This document shows, piece by piece, positions 28,916 to 39,180 of a DNA stretch of 64,000 bases. This stretch comes from Palaemon carinicauda (Eukaryota; Arthropoda; Malacostraca; Decapoda; Palaemonidae). Within the stretch, counting starts at the first letter, position 1. Each line of letters opens with the position of its first letter. The stretch is taken from the NCBI RefSeq assembly GCF_036898095.1, contig NC_090757.1, positions 66,233,547 through 66,297,546 of the forward strand. Reading direction: 5' to 3'. The position numbers and the translations under genes are program-made. The notes beneath the pieces were generated by a model. The model had not been told where the DNA came from, ran no database searches, and saw nothing but the letters and a program-made list of their open reading frames with translations.

Positions 28916-31111
28916 ATGTCCACCATTGGGGGATGCTTCCAAAGTTGCGGGAACAGGTGGCAGAAACTTGGGGCTGATTCCTGGACAATCTCTGTGATCA
29001 GCCAAGGATATCGCGTCCCGTTTATAAAATCTCTTCCTCCCCTGACAGCGAATCCAGTGTCGTTGAACTCTCTTGCCATGGGATCGGCAAGAGGGCAAGC
29101 CCTTTGGGCAGAAGTCAAGACCATGCTGAAGAAGGACGCTCTCCAAGAGGTCGTCGACGGGTCCCCAGGCTTCTACAGTCGACTCTTTCTTGTAAAGAAG
29201 GCGTCTAGAGGCTGGAGACCAGTCATCGACCTCTCAGCTCTAAACAGGTTTGTCAAGCAGACCCCGTTCAGCATGGAGACGGCAGACACAGTCAGACTTG
29301 CAGTGAGACCGCGAGACTTCATGTGCACACTGGATCTGAAGGACGCATACTTCCAGATCCCAATTCATCCGTCTTCAAGGAAGTACTTAAGATTCTGCCA
29401 AGACAACAAGATCTACCATTTCAAGGTGCTGTGCTTCGGTCTCTCCACAGCACCTCAGGTTTTCACAAGTGTTTTCACCCTGATATCTTCGTGGGCACAC
29501 AAGATCGGCATCCGTCTCCTCCGTTATCTAGACGACTGGCTGATCTTAGCAGACTCGGAGTCAACCCTTCTTCGACACCGAGACAAACTTCTGGGAATTT
29601 GCCAAGATCTAGGGATCATGGTAAATCTCGAGAAGTCTTCTTTGCTTCCTTCCCAAAGACTAGTATATCTAGGCATGATATTGGACACCAATCTCCACAG
29701 AGCCTTCCCATCAGACGACAGGATAGCAAGGCTGAGGAAGGTCACAACTCCTTTCCTCAGACGAGACGAACTCCCAGCCCAATCATGGTTACGTCTCCTC
29801 GGCCATCTCTCATCCTTGGTGATTCTAGTTCCCAACCGTCGCCTCAGAATGAGATCTCTGCAATGGCGACTCAAGTCCCAGTGGAGTCAAGGACACGATT
29901 CCCCGGACGTCTTGATCCCTATGTGTCTCACAGAACAGACGGACCTTCAGTGGTGGGAGGCAGACGAGAACCTACGAAAGGCAGTGGATCTTCTCGTCCT
30001 CCCCCCCGATTTGATGCTGTTTTCGGACGCCTCAAAGAAAGGGTGGGGGGCCCACGTTCTGAACCACAGGACCTCAGGCCTGTGGTCAGAATCAGAAAAG
30101 GGCCTCCATATAAATCTGCTAGAAATAAAGGCCGTTTTTCTGGCCCTTCAACAGTTCCAACAGCACCTGGCGGGTCACTCTGTGGTGGTGATGAGCGACA
30201 ACACCGCAGTAGTGGCTTACATCAACAAGCAGGGAGGTACCTTTTCAGAACAGCTATCCCATCTTGCAGTAGAGATACTGAGATGGTCCGAAGTCCACTC
30301 GATTCCACTATCGGCTTGCTTCATTCCAGGCAAAAGGAATGTGCTCGCCAACAGTTCGAGCAGAGCGTCTCAGATAGTGAGTACCGAGTGGTCTTTGGAT
30401 CGGCAAGTAGCCAACAAAGTCCCGACTTTGTGGGGTTCCCCGATTGTGGATCTGTTCGCGACAACGTTGAATTTCAAACTGCCGCTGTACTGCTCCCCAG
30501 TCCCGGACCCCAAGGCTCTCTGGCAAGATGCTTTCCAACAACGGTGGGACAACATCGACGTATACGCCTTTACCCCGTTCTGTCTGATGAGGAGGGTACT
30601 CAACAAGACCAGACTATCGGTCAACCTCTCGATGACTCTAATAGCTCCACTGTGGCATCACGCGGAATGGTTCCCGGACCTTCTGCAACTCCTTACGGGG
30701 CCTCAGAGAGAACTCCCTCCACGACACGAGCTACTCAAACAACCACATGCCAACATCTTTCACAAAGCCTTAGCTTCGCTTCGGCTTCACGCCTGGAGAC
30801 TATCCAGCATCTCCTCGCAGAGAGAGGATTTTTGCAACAAGTTGCAGAAAGGATGTCTGGACACCTGCGAAAGTCATCCGCAGGATTCTACCAGGCGAAG
30901 TGGAGAGTTTTCTGTGGTTGGTGTCGTGGAAGGGGTATCTCTCCACTCGATGCCACTATTCCAGCAATGCGGAGTTCTTCGTGTATTTGCGAGAAGAAAT
31001 GCGCCTTTCAGTCTCGGCAGTGAAAGGCTATCGCTCAGCCTTAAGTCTAGCCTTCAGGCTCAAAGGAGTAGACATTTCTTCTTTGCTAGAACTTTCCCTA
31101 CTCATACGTAG
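28916..31111 (+). CDS. DIRS reverse transcriptase-RNase H-'DLFAT' polyprotein (E1)
   Basis: This 731-residue frame lies 18 bp downstream of the gag stop. The RT domain (about residues 60-330) has CTLDLKDAYFQIPI with Asp140, and the catalytic YLDD at 204-207. RNase H begins LMLFSDASKKGWGAH (Asp371), with Glu403 in LLEIKAV and Asp428 in VVMSDNT. The fourth catalytic Asp, seen as VLADSLSR in E3 and IVADQLSR in E5, is Asn479 here (VLANSSSR), so RNase H may be inactive. A third region (WGSPIVDLFATTLNFKLP, then PLWHHAEWFPDL) corresponds to the segment proposed as a Dam-like methyltransferase in DIRS elements. The last 120 residues overlap the recombinase in another frame and are probably past the functional end. 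The start codon is uncertain; DIRS pol may depend on reinitiation or frameshifting after gag. Confidence 0.85.
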   Translation: MSTIGGCFQSCGNRWQKLGADSWTISVISQGYRVPFIKSLPPLTANPVSLNSLAMGSARGQALWAEVKTMLKKDALQEVVDGSPGFYSRLFLVKKASRGWRPVIDLSALNRFVKQTPFSMETADTVRLAVRPRDFMCTLDLKDAYFQIPIHPSSRKYLRFCQDNKIYHFKVLCFGLSTAPQVFTSVFTLISSWAHKIGIRLLRYLDDWLILADSESTLLRHRDKLLGICQDLGIMVNLEKSSLLPSQRLVYLGMILDTNLHRAFPSDDRIARLRKVTTPFLRRDELPAQSWLRLLGHLSSLVILVPNRRLRMRSLQWRLKSQWSQGHDSPDVLIPMCLTEQTDLQWWEADENLRKAVDLLVLPPDLMLFSDASKKGWGAHVLNHRTSGLWSESEKGLHINLLEIKAVFLALQQFQQHLAGHSVVVMSDNTAVVAYINKQGGTFSEQLSHLAVEILRWSEVHSIPLSACFIPGKRNVLANSSSRASQIVSTEWSLDRQVANKVPTLWGSPIVDLFATTLNFKLPLYCSPVPDPKALWQDAFQQRWDNIDVYAFTPFCLMRRVLNKTRLSVNLSMTLIAPLWHHAEWFPDLLQLLTGPQRELPPRHELLKQPHANIFHKALASLRLHAWRLSSISSQREDFCNKLQKGCLDTCESHPQDSTRRSGEFSVVGVVEGVSLHSMPLFQQCGVLRVFARRNAPFSLGSERLSLSLKSSLQAQRSRHFFFARTFPTHT

Positions 31112-31840
31112 TTATGAATTTACCTGCCCTCAGTCGGAAGTGAGACCTCCTCGATGGAACGTGGTTCGAGTCCTCAGGTTTCTTAAGAGACCTCCCTACA
31201 AACCATTACGCCAGGCTTCAGATCGCCACCTGACTTAGAAGACGGTGTTCCTATTAGCTTTGGCCGCGTCCAAGAGAGTCATTGAACTTCATGGTTTCTC
31301 GTATGACATCGCCCATTCAAGGGGATGGGGGGAGGTAACGTTCAGCTTCGTCCCTGAGTTTGTTGCTAAGACTCAGAATCCGGGAGTGCCGGACCCTCGG
31401 TTCGACTCCTTCCGGATTTCAAGTCTTCGTTCCGTAACAGATGACCCAGACCATCTCCTACTGTGCCCAGTAAGGAGTCTGAGGCTATACCTGAAGAAAA
31501 CAGCTGCAGTTTGTCCCCAAGTGTAGGCTTTGTTTGTCAGCACTGGGAGAACGAAGAGGAGGGTTACCAAGAACACCATCTCTGCATGGATTCAAAAGGC
31601 CATCCATCTGTCCCTGAATCCTGACCCTCCTCCATCACGTTGCCCTAGAGCTCCTGATGTCAGGGGAGTAGCTACCTTGCCTGGCCTTCAAGAAAAACTT
31701 CAGTGACGCAGGTTCTGCAAGCAGGGGTGTGGAAGCGTCAAACGACCTTCACAGTCCACTACCTGCAAGACGTGACCCACAGGAGGCTCGATACGTTCTC
31801 TATCGGCCCTGTGGTGGCTGCACAACAGCTGGTTTAAACC
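30735..31840 (+). pseudogene. Tyrosine recombinase of E1, broken
   Basis: The N-terminal core-binding part (LETIQHLLAERGFLQQVAER, then SSAGFYQAKWRVFCGWCRG) is in the -1 frame relative to RT/RNase H and overlaps that frame by about 380 bp. A lost base near 30969 moves it to the frame of VSAVKGYRSALSLAFRLKGV. A TAG at 31236-31238 (TGG in E3) and another stop after PQV (31524) follow. The catalytic ASKRVIELHG arginine is visible. The H-x-x-R box appears as PDVR, because GCACATGATGTC of E3 reads GCTCCTGATGTC here, so the first His is lost. The tyrosine region TVHYLQDVTHRRLDTFSIGP and the natural stop (GTTTAA, about 31837) remain. Confidence 0.75.
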
Positions 31841-32033
31841 TCAGGCTCCTTAATGGACAAGTAGCAGAGGGTTGAGGGCATTGTTACCTGGTTTTAGTCT
31901 GCATGAATGAAAAGGTATGCCTGGCCCTTATTCTTTTCTTCATCCTCCCCTCTCTTGGGGAAAGCAGCATCCTGGGTTCTCTACACAGCTGACCTTAAAC
32001 CTCTGCAGGTAAACCATGTTCCCTTGTGTTCCT

Positions 32034-32085
32034 AGTATTAAGTTAATACTGTCGCGTCCCCATACCCTGACGAGGTGGTATTGGG
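32034..32085 (+). promoter_or_regulatory. 3' UTR palindrome and hairpin in E1
   Basis: AGTATTAAGTTAATACT (32034-32050) is a perfect palindrome around a central G. CCCCATACC...GGTGGTATTGGG (about 32058-32085) forms a second stem. Relative to E2 the first stem has a G:C to A:T change on both sides. Confidence 0.65.
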
Positions 32086-32172
32086 AGAGTCCTAGCCTTA
32101 AGTTTCCATCTAAAGAACTTCAGGTCAACTTCCTAGGATGAGTCACAATTTTTTCCCTCACACACAACTTAC

Positions 32173-33880
32173 GAGGTTGTCTTCTCCTGTCTTCAACTGT
32201 TCCTGCTCCTTGTTCCTCTCTTGCCAATCCTCTGGAGGAGCTGTCTGCTACTCTGATAATTAAGTCATCATCGAGGGAGAGAAAAACTTGCTGGAAGTCC
32301 TGTAGATATCATCTGATTCCTCTTACATGGTTTCATTAGAGGATCAGAGCCTACCAAAACCCTCTCTCCAGGAAAGCGTTGATATGAGACCACAATGCTC
32401 ACGTCCCAGAATTCAGGACCAAATCTTATCCAGGATTTGACATAGACACTATTGGATAGACCTTGTAGCCTTGCTCTAATCCCTTTCCTGCCCAGGGGCA
32501 TTAAAAAGATGCTTCTGTGACCCCTTCACTATTCACGTGGACTTAAGATGAACACAAACTACATGAGCTGCTCTAACAATTTCTTTGGAGGCTGTTAACT
32601 TCTCGGATCGGTCATCTGGCTCTCATAGGTAAAGAACACTTTTCCCATGTGTATGCGACAAGAAGACTTCTAGTGGCCCCTGGTCTTCTCAAGACTATCT
32701 TCTACCGGGACAAGATGAATGATTTCCACGAGCTCACGCGTCACAATACTTAAGACAGAGTTGATGAGAATTATATTCTAAGCTACCATGATTAAGACTG
32801 CCTCTGTGCCTATCTCCACATGAACAATCATTTTCACTAGCACAATAGTCTCCATAATCACCAATACAATTCCCGATCTATCCTGCCTCAATTATTTAGA
32901 TAACAGTAGATAGACAGGTATGTGATGATTGAAAGTGAAGACGCCTCTCTCTCAACCGCCATTACAATGTTCTAAGAAACCTGCATGGGCCGAAGGGCAA
33001 CACCTCTGATCCCTTATGATCTTGTATAGAGTAATTGGTCCCAAGACATCTGAAAAAGTTGGTTCATCTTGTAGAAAGGCTACCAATTTTAAATCATCTT
33101 TTGGAGGCCTGATAGTGGGTTATCCAAGAGTGAGAGGAAGACCCAATTGTCTGTATCCCATGAATGCGACTCCCAGAAGCCCAATAATACTGTATCTTTA
33201 GCCTTGCTGCAAACCTAACCAAAGGGACTGTCCAACTCACTGAGACCGGTATGATTCTGAGGACTTCTTGCTTCTGGACCAGTCAGTTTCTAGTGACCCT
33301 TTTAGGCAGAGATTGCACCTTCCGACAAGTCGTCAAAAGGCTGTTGCAAGAAGGAACCAAGAATGGTGTTTCTTGGGGCTACCTCTCAATGTCAATTGGA
33401 GAGGAGAGACCCTTCTTTGTCTTGGAAAAGTTCTTGCAATAGCCCTCCTTCTTCTAAGGATAGGCACCGAGAACAATCCTTCGTATCGTTCAATGTCCCA
33501 CTTTCTCTTTTGTTCTTCAGAGTATAGAGCATCTAGTGCTACCTTGATTTCTGATGGCAAGAGAGGCAGAGGCGGATCTACCTCAAGTTGAAGATCACAT
33601 ACTATAGCTACTTCTGCAGAGTACTGACCAGGCACCATTCATCTTCCAGATAGGGTTCACTATAAAGGGAAGGAGAGAGAGACTGCAGTTTCTGTTGAGT
33701 CCTCCTTTCAGGTGTGAGCTGATGATTCTGTGGACAGGGAGATCCCTCTGATCCACATTCAGGTTCAGTGCTTGCGGAGACTGAAAACCCTGAAACAATC
33801 CACATTCCTCAAGGTCTTCTCCTAATAAAGAGTTTTAACGAACTTGGAGAGGCCTCCAAAGAGCCAAATGGGGGGGGGGG
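32173..33880. other. Unassigned decayed sequence between E1 and H1
   Basis: There is no supported gene. Short frames exist on both strands without recognisable domains. It may be the decayed 5' half of H1 (leader and gag N-terminus) or an older unrelated insertion. I do not find the DIRS left end or the Cys-rich gag block here. Confidence 0.4.
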
Positions 33881-35086
33881 GGGGAGTGGGGGGATGGCGG
33901 TGGTTGACCGACACTTCAGAGCTCCTCGAGAATCAAAACTCTCCCTTGACCTTCCATGGTTTATTTATGCATGGGGAACCCCAGTCATAATGAACTTTCA
34001 AGTCTCTGTACATAAGAAGTTGCGTGCTTGAGCAGCCCCACAAAAGTCTTGCTTTTAGCCATCATTCAGCAGCATAGTTTTTATTTGGCAGAAGCAGCAG
34101 TGCCATCATATTTAGATCCGGCAACTGTGGCACAGACAAACAAGCACCACTGTGGATAGCAACAAGTATGAGGTTATCTCCTTCTCAGCTTTAGGGTTAA
34201 TAGCCATTGAAGCTGGGACCATGGCCAGCCTGCAAACTAAAAGTTTGATAGACACATGGTCAAGAGTAGTAGTATACTAATCATCGTCTCGTGATTTTTC
34301 CAATCCAGAGACGATATTGTTCTCTCAGGAAAGATGGTAACCTACTTTGCACATCCAGTCGATAACCAGGGTTTTGAATACAAGAAATGCAGTTGCAGGA
34401 AGATTCTCCTATCAAGTAGGACAGGAAAAAGTGCTCTCTCTCAAGAGCGCACAGATCCTAGACATAATGTCACTTCCCGCAGAAGGACGATGAGAATACA
34501 CTCAACAAGTAGGAGAAGGATGGTCGCGACTCCCTGATATACATTAAAGTGACCCTCCCAGATTATCTGCCCTCAAAGTTTCATCTTGACTTGGCAAGTC
34601 GTCATTGAAGAAGCTGAAGGTGGCCCAGTTCAAGGTGTACTGCACTAGGACCTTCCACCTCCAGGAGAGGTGGGCATTATGCTTCCATCTTCTACTCCCA
34701 ACCCAGTCAAGCCAAGAATGGAGGTAGAGGTAGAAGAGGAGGATGTGTCCGATGAGATCAGCAATCCACTACTCCAGTTGCTGTGAGTGGAGAATACCAG
34801 TCAAGTCATTGGGCAACGTGGCAGAGAAGTGGACGGTGGAAGTCATACAGGATGGATACTGCCTACCTTTCACCAGCTCTTGTCCTTTCATCAATTGTTC
34901 TCCAATGATTTACCTTCCAAAGTTTGCAAAAGCTGTTGTTCTTGCTTCAGAAGTAAAGGTGATAATGGATAAGAATGCTCAAGAAGTCATATGACAGGTC
35001 TCTTATCTCCTGCAGTCAACTTTTCTTGGTGGAAAAGTCAACCATTGGGTGGAAACCAGTCATCAAACTCACTCCTAAACGATATT
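33881..35086 (+). pseudogene. H1 left part: decayed DIRS gag tail and RT start
   Basis: PRESKLSLDLPWFIYAWGTP (near 33920) parallels NPKTRIELPWSIHAAGRL of the E5 gag. A Gly/Arg-rich tail (NGGRGRRGGCV, near 34720) parallels the E5 gag tail. The RT start follows: STIGWKPVIKLT just before 35086 matches ASGGWRPVIDLS. Many stops and indels are present. The element continues at 43036 after E3, so this is the older host of that insertion. It is closer to the E5 lineage than to E1/E3. Confidence 0.6.
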
Positions 35087-35290
35087 TTGTTCCGTAACTG
35101 AAATACAAACCACGCTATTTGATATGGGTAATTACTTTCGGCGTAGCTGAAATGACGAGCCATTAGAATTTTAACGAGGGTTTACTACCCCACCGCTAGT
35201 TAGTGGGGTGGTAAGGAGGGTAGCTTGCATAACCCCCCCCCCCCCCACACACACACACCTGTGCTGAGCTCACTTTGCTCTCGGCTCGAG
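35087..35290 (+). repeat. Left inverted terminal repeat of E3
   Basis: TTGTTCCGTAAC, AATACAAACCACGCTATTTG, GCGTAGCTGAAATGACGAGC and ACGAGGGTTTACTACCCCAC are all found reverse-complemented at the right end (42740-43035). A hairpin-forming CCACCGCTAGTTAGTGGGG lies inside, followed by a C run and a short CA repeat. Confidence 0.85.
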
Positions 35291-35394
35291 TACTAGATGG
35301 ACGTGTCCGCTATCACCCTCGCCTTCCTGACAGCCATTACTAATCTTTTGTTTGCTTTTTCTTTGACAGAGTGTTTGTGAAATTGGCCTCTGCG

Positions 35395-36639
35395 ATGCGT
35401 AAGTGTCCCGGTTTACCTGACCGCCCTTGTGGAACTTATATGTCGGCGGTCGAAACGGACCCACACACCTTGTGTCCTTACTGTAGGGGCCAACGGTGTG
35501 TTAAGAGTAACGTATGTGGTGAGTGTAGTGAGTGGTCTACCTCCCAGTGGGAGAGCTTTTCCCGGCGCCGGAAGAAGTCCAGGCGGGATATTTCTCTTTC
35601 GAAGATTTCTTTGAAAGGAGAAAATCCCAAGGGCTCTTCTTCTGCGCCCCAAACCTCCTCCGAAGCTCCCACTCGATCGGTTTCTTCCGAGAAACTGTCG
35701 AGTGGTAGCATAGGCCGCAGTTCTGTTGACCGATCTCGGGGTTTGGGAGAGGGAGTTGCCTCCCATAGCGAGGCAGCTCCTCCTCCTTCCCCGGGGGAGG
35801 ATTTAATTTCTAATGTCAATGTAACTAATCATGATTTGTTGCAGCTTTGGGCTTCCTTGGGGCTTAAGGGTTCGCCCTCCAAGGAAGTCTCGTTTGACAT
35901 GATCAAATTGGGAGCAGCTGTCAAACAATCGCAGACTTTAGCAGAGGTCGATCCTCTGTCTATCGTCGACGTTGTTGTGGCAGAGGCTTTTGATGAGTTG
36001 TATCAAACCTCTGCTCCTGATGTTGCTGATGTAGCTGAAGGCTTAGTTCCCCCCTCCAAACATCCATCGAGGGAGGAACTAAGTCCAACGGTCTCTCCTG
36101 CCGGTGATTCTCCCCCTCGGGGGAGTTCACTAACAGAGACTCCTCTTTGGAGGACTGCTGGTCAGCCTGCTGACCTCACGGCCTCACTTCTTTCACCTCA
36201 CATGGGTGTTAGGAGGCGCCTCTTTGGCTCGTCATCCCCGCAGTCCGCCGCAGAGGAACCTCGCCGTCGTTCACCGACCCTGCCAGCTACATCTCTGGAC
36301 CTCTCCGCAGATCGTTCGCGATCTCCTTCGGTGGAAGTTCGTCCTTACAAAGGACACGCCGACCTTCCACCCGCCAGACCTGCTGACCTACCGTCGCCGT
36401 TCCTGGCTGCTGATGCGCTGTGGGCGCCTACGAACCCTGTTTTTAAATGGGCATCGGTCCATTCGGGGCACAAAGGACTTTCTCACAATGTGACTAAGTC
36501 GCTTACGCGCGAGGTATCCCCTATGCGCCAGGTATCCCCTACGTGCCATCGTTCACCTGCTCGTCATCGTTCCCCTGCTCACAAGCGCGCTCCAGCTGCT
36601 GATCCTGTTATAGCGTGCCAGCGCTCACCTGCGCGCTAG
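35395..36639 (+). CDS. Gag-like ORF1 N-terminal two-thirds (E3)
   Basis: The 414-residue frame begins at the ATG after a TTTGACAG acceptor-like tract. Cysteines at 4, 12, 27, 30, 35, 41 and 44 form KCPGLPDRPCGTYM, LCPYCRGQRC and VCGEC, a likely zinc-binding block shared with every gag copy here and, with the same spacing, with E5. A basic patch (SRRRKKSRR) follows, then acidic and hydrophobic blocks (DLLQLWASLG, SFDMIKLG, DPLSIVDVVVAEA), RRRLFGSSSPQS and an Arg/Ser/Pro tail. It stops at TAG 36637 inside the minisatellite tail. The helical and basic C-terminal part continues in other frames to about 39180. This is the best-preserved gag N-terminus in the window. It is inferred to be a structural, RNA-binding protein. 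Confidence 0.75.
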   Translation: MRKCPGLPDRPCGTYMSAVETDPHTLCPYCRGQRCVKSNVCGECSEWSTSQWESFSRRRKKSRRDISLSKISLKGENPKGSSSAPQTSSEAPTRSVSSEKLSSGSIGRSSVDRSRGLGEGVASHSEAAPPPSPGEDLISNVNVTNHDLLQLWASLGLKGSPSKEVSFDMIKLGAAVKQSQTLAEVDPLSIVDVVVAEAFDELYQTSAPDVADVAEGLVPPSKHPSREELSPTVSPAGDSPPRGSSLTETPLWRTAGQPADLTASLLSPHMGVRRRLFGSSSPQSAAEEPRRRSPTLPATSLDLSADRSRSPSVEVRPYKGHADLPPARPADLPSPFLAADALWAPTNPVFKWASVHSGHKGLSHNVTKSLTREVSPMRQVSPTCHRSPARHRSPAHKRAPAADPVIACQRSPAR

Positions 36640-37545
36640 TGCTCACCTGCGCGCCAGTGCTCACCTGCGCGCCAGTGCTCACCTGCGCGCCAGTGTTTAC
36701 TTGCTCGTCAGCGCTCACCTGTGCGCCAACGCTCTCCTGCTCGCCAGCGCGCCACTGCGCTCCCTCATTCTGATTTGCGCCATGCGCGCCAGCGCTCGCT
36801 CGCGTGCTAGTGCTTGCCTGCGCGCCAGCGCTCGCTTGCGTGCCAGCACTCGCCTGCGCACCAACGTTATCCAGAGCACCACCACTCGCCTGCGCGCCAA
36901 CGATCTCCTGCGCGCCCACAATCTTCGGATCTGGGCGCAAAGGGGTAGGTAATCTCTTCCCCTGCTCGCCAGCGTTTGCTAGCGCGCCATCCTTCACCAA
37001 CGCACCAACCCGCCATCGCGCGCAGTCTCCATTGTGCGCCCACGCGCGCCCTGTGCGGCCTCCTGTGTGTTTTTCTTGATGTGTGCCCTCATGTGCGCCC
37101 GCGCGCAAGGGATATATCCCCTGCGCACGCGCGCCAAACGTTATCGCCTTTACGGGCTCATCGTGATCCTGCGTGCCTGCGCGCGAGTGAGCGCTTATTC
37201 AACTTGCTGCGCGCCCTCTGCTGTCACCAGAACGCGCCATCGATCGCCCACGCGCTCACCTGCGCGCCCTCGCCTGCGCGCCATCGCTCGCCCACGCGCC
37301 ATCGCTCGCTCGCGCGCCATCACTCGCCCACGCGACATCGCTCGCTCGCGCGCCATCGCTCGCGCGCCATCGCTCGCTCGCGCGCTCACGCATGCCATCG
37401 CCATCGCCTACGCGCGCACAAGCAATCGCCAGCGCGCGATTCAGTCAAAATTCCATTGCACGAGCGCCAGCATGATCCCCAGAGCGAGGCTGCAGGACGA
37501 CGTGCGGCCAGGTCATCGTCGTTGCATTCCCCCCCCCCCCCCCCC
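36625..37545 (+). repeat. Minisatellite tail of the E3 gag
   Basis: Units of the type AGTGCTCACCTGCGCGCC (18 bp) and CGCCATCGCTCGCTCGCG dominate and end in a run of C (about 37530-37547). The repeat keeps several frames open on both strands, so the overlapping reading frames here are not genes. Confidence 0.85.
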
Positions 37546-37547
37546 CC

Positions 37548-39180
37548 GCAAGCGCAGAACAGCGCGCTCACCAGAGGGAGGGAGAACTCCGGATAGGTCC
37601 AGGAACTTGCCGTCTTCTTTTCAGGCCGACCCTGCTTTGGTAACTCCTCCTAGGGATCGAACGATCCCCTTCCCTCCAGAGGGAGTATCTGACAGCACAG
37701 CTGTCAGTCAGCAGCCCTGGTTTGGGTCCCTTGTCAGAGTGGTCGTACAGGCTTTTAAGCCTGTTTTCTCTGAGCTGGAACACAAATCAGTGGCAGTTTC
37801 GACTTCCTGAAGAGGAAGAGAGGAGTAGCTGACGTGGTGACTTCTCCAAGGGTGAAGTTGACTCCTCGGAAGTCTTTGAGGAAGGCCTCCTCCCCCCCAG
37901 ACTTTCTCTCCCTCCCCTTCGGACGAAGATTTCCCGTCCTCAGGGAGTCACGTGAGGTGAGGCGTTCCCCATCGCACCAATGAGGGAAACCCCATCTCGA
38001 GCAGAAATGTCTTCTCGGGTAGGGGTGGAGAAGAGCCTCCCACCATCACTGTTGGAGTCCTGTATCCCTCCCAGGAGGGAGTCGAAGGACTCCAATTCGA
38101 TTCCGAAGTCATCCTCAAGGATTAGACCAGAGCCAGCCAACCCCTCGGAGAACGTCCACGAGTCCCCCGAAGAAGAGCCTTTGGGTACAGGAGACTTCGC
38201 TGCCAGCCCTTCAGGAGGAGAGCTTCAGGAGTTAGAGCATGCGTTCTGGCAGGTTCTGACCCTTATGAGGAATCTCAATGGGTTCGCGGACCCAGAGATT
38301 CCTCCTCGTGAGGGCAAGGACACGGACTTGGACTGAGTCTTTGGTACTCAAAAACCCTCAAGGGCCAGTGCTGCTTTGCCTTGGTCCCAAGGGGTTGAGA
38401 GTGCCAGGGATAAGGTCGAGGGCCAGCTCTCCGAGCTTGCCTCCTCCAGCTGGTCCAGCGCCGGTAACAAACTCCTCCCGCCTCCTCGTGTCCATCAGAG
38501 GAGGTACTTCGACATCATGGAGGAGACTTGTTTAGCTCTTCCTTTACACCACTCTTTGGAAGAGCTTACGAGGGGAGTCCTTCTAGAGAGAGACTCCACC
38601 CGGCAAGTGTCTTTCTTGGCTACGGAGATCCTCAGCCAGGAGAAGGTGGCGAAGTGTGCCATGCAGGCAACTTCGTGGCTGGACATCTGGCTAGGGTCTC
38701 TGGGCATCCTGTTACGATCTGAGGACTTGTCCAAGGAGAGTACCAGGAGGGCCATGGAGACCTTTCTACTTTAAGGCACTCGTGCCATCGAGTTTCTAGC
38801 CCACCAAGTCTCGAACTTGTGGGCTAATACCATCTTGAAGCATCGAGATGCGGTGTCTGAGAGATCCACCAGAAAGTCCCCAGCACTGAGATCAGCAGAC
38901 TCAGACATTCTTCCATCTTGGGGAGGAATCTGTTTGAGCCTAAGGACGTGGAGCAGGCAGCTGAGAGGTGGAGGAAGTCCAACCAGGACACACTCCTACA
39001 TAGGGCTTTAACATCAAAGCCCTATAAACCTCGAGCAACCCATTAACCATGCCCTACCAAGACCACGAAACCGGCAACGGCAGCGAAGACAATGGTGTCA
39101 AAGCCCTTTCCTGCCAAGGATAAGAAAGGCAAAAAGTCCTCCAGGGGAGGGAAAAATCCTAGAGGGAGTGGCCGAACCGC
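37548..39180 (+). pseudogene. gag C-terminal part of E3, broken
   Basis: Pieces of one former protein are readable: SFQADPALVTPPRDRTIPFP (37618), PPSLLESCIPPRRESKDSNS (about 38040), then WLDIWLGSLGILLRSEDLSK (about 38680) and a Lys-rich tail (KKGKKSSRGGKNPRGSGR, about 39120). A TGA at 38334-38336 replaces CGA of E1. TAA at 38772-38774 replaces TCA. A frameshift lies near 38870. The conserved W-L-D-I-W-L-G-S-L-G block is probably the Gag helical core. Confidence 0.75.

Larger units (their letters stand above)
24820..32172 (+). mobile_element. E1: near-full-length DIRS element at the end of the array, lacking its right end
   Basis: It starts TTGTTCCATAACTGGAATAC and continues through gag, RT/RNase H and recombinase to a 3' UTR. 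Similarity to E3 stops near 32172, in the sequence ACACACAACTTAC, before the internal complementary region and right inverted repeat. It is therefore 3'-truncated and could not complete the DIRS cycle. It carries the longest uninterrupted pol frame in the window. The breakpoint used in D'1-D'3 corresponds to about 26398 here. Confidence 0.87.

Noticed and set aside
32268..33638. Minus-strand frames of 60-100 residues between E1 and H1
   Set aside because: No recognisable domain, splice signal or composition bias. They are best treated as chance frames in decayed DNA.
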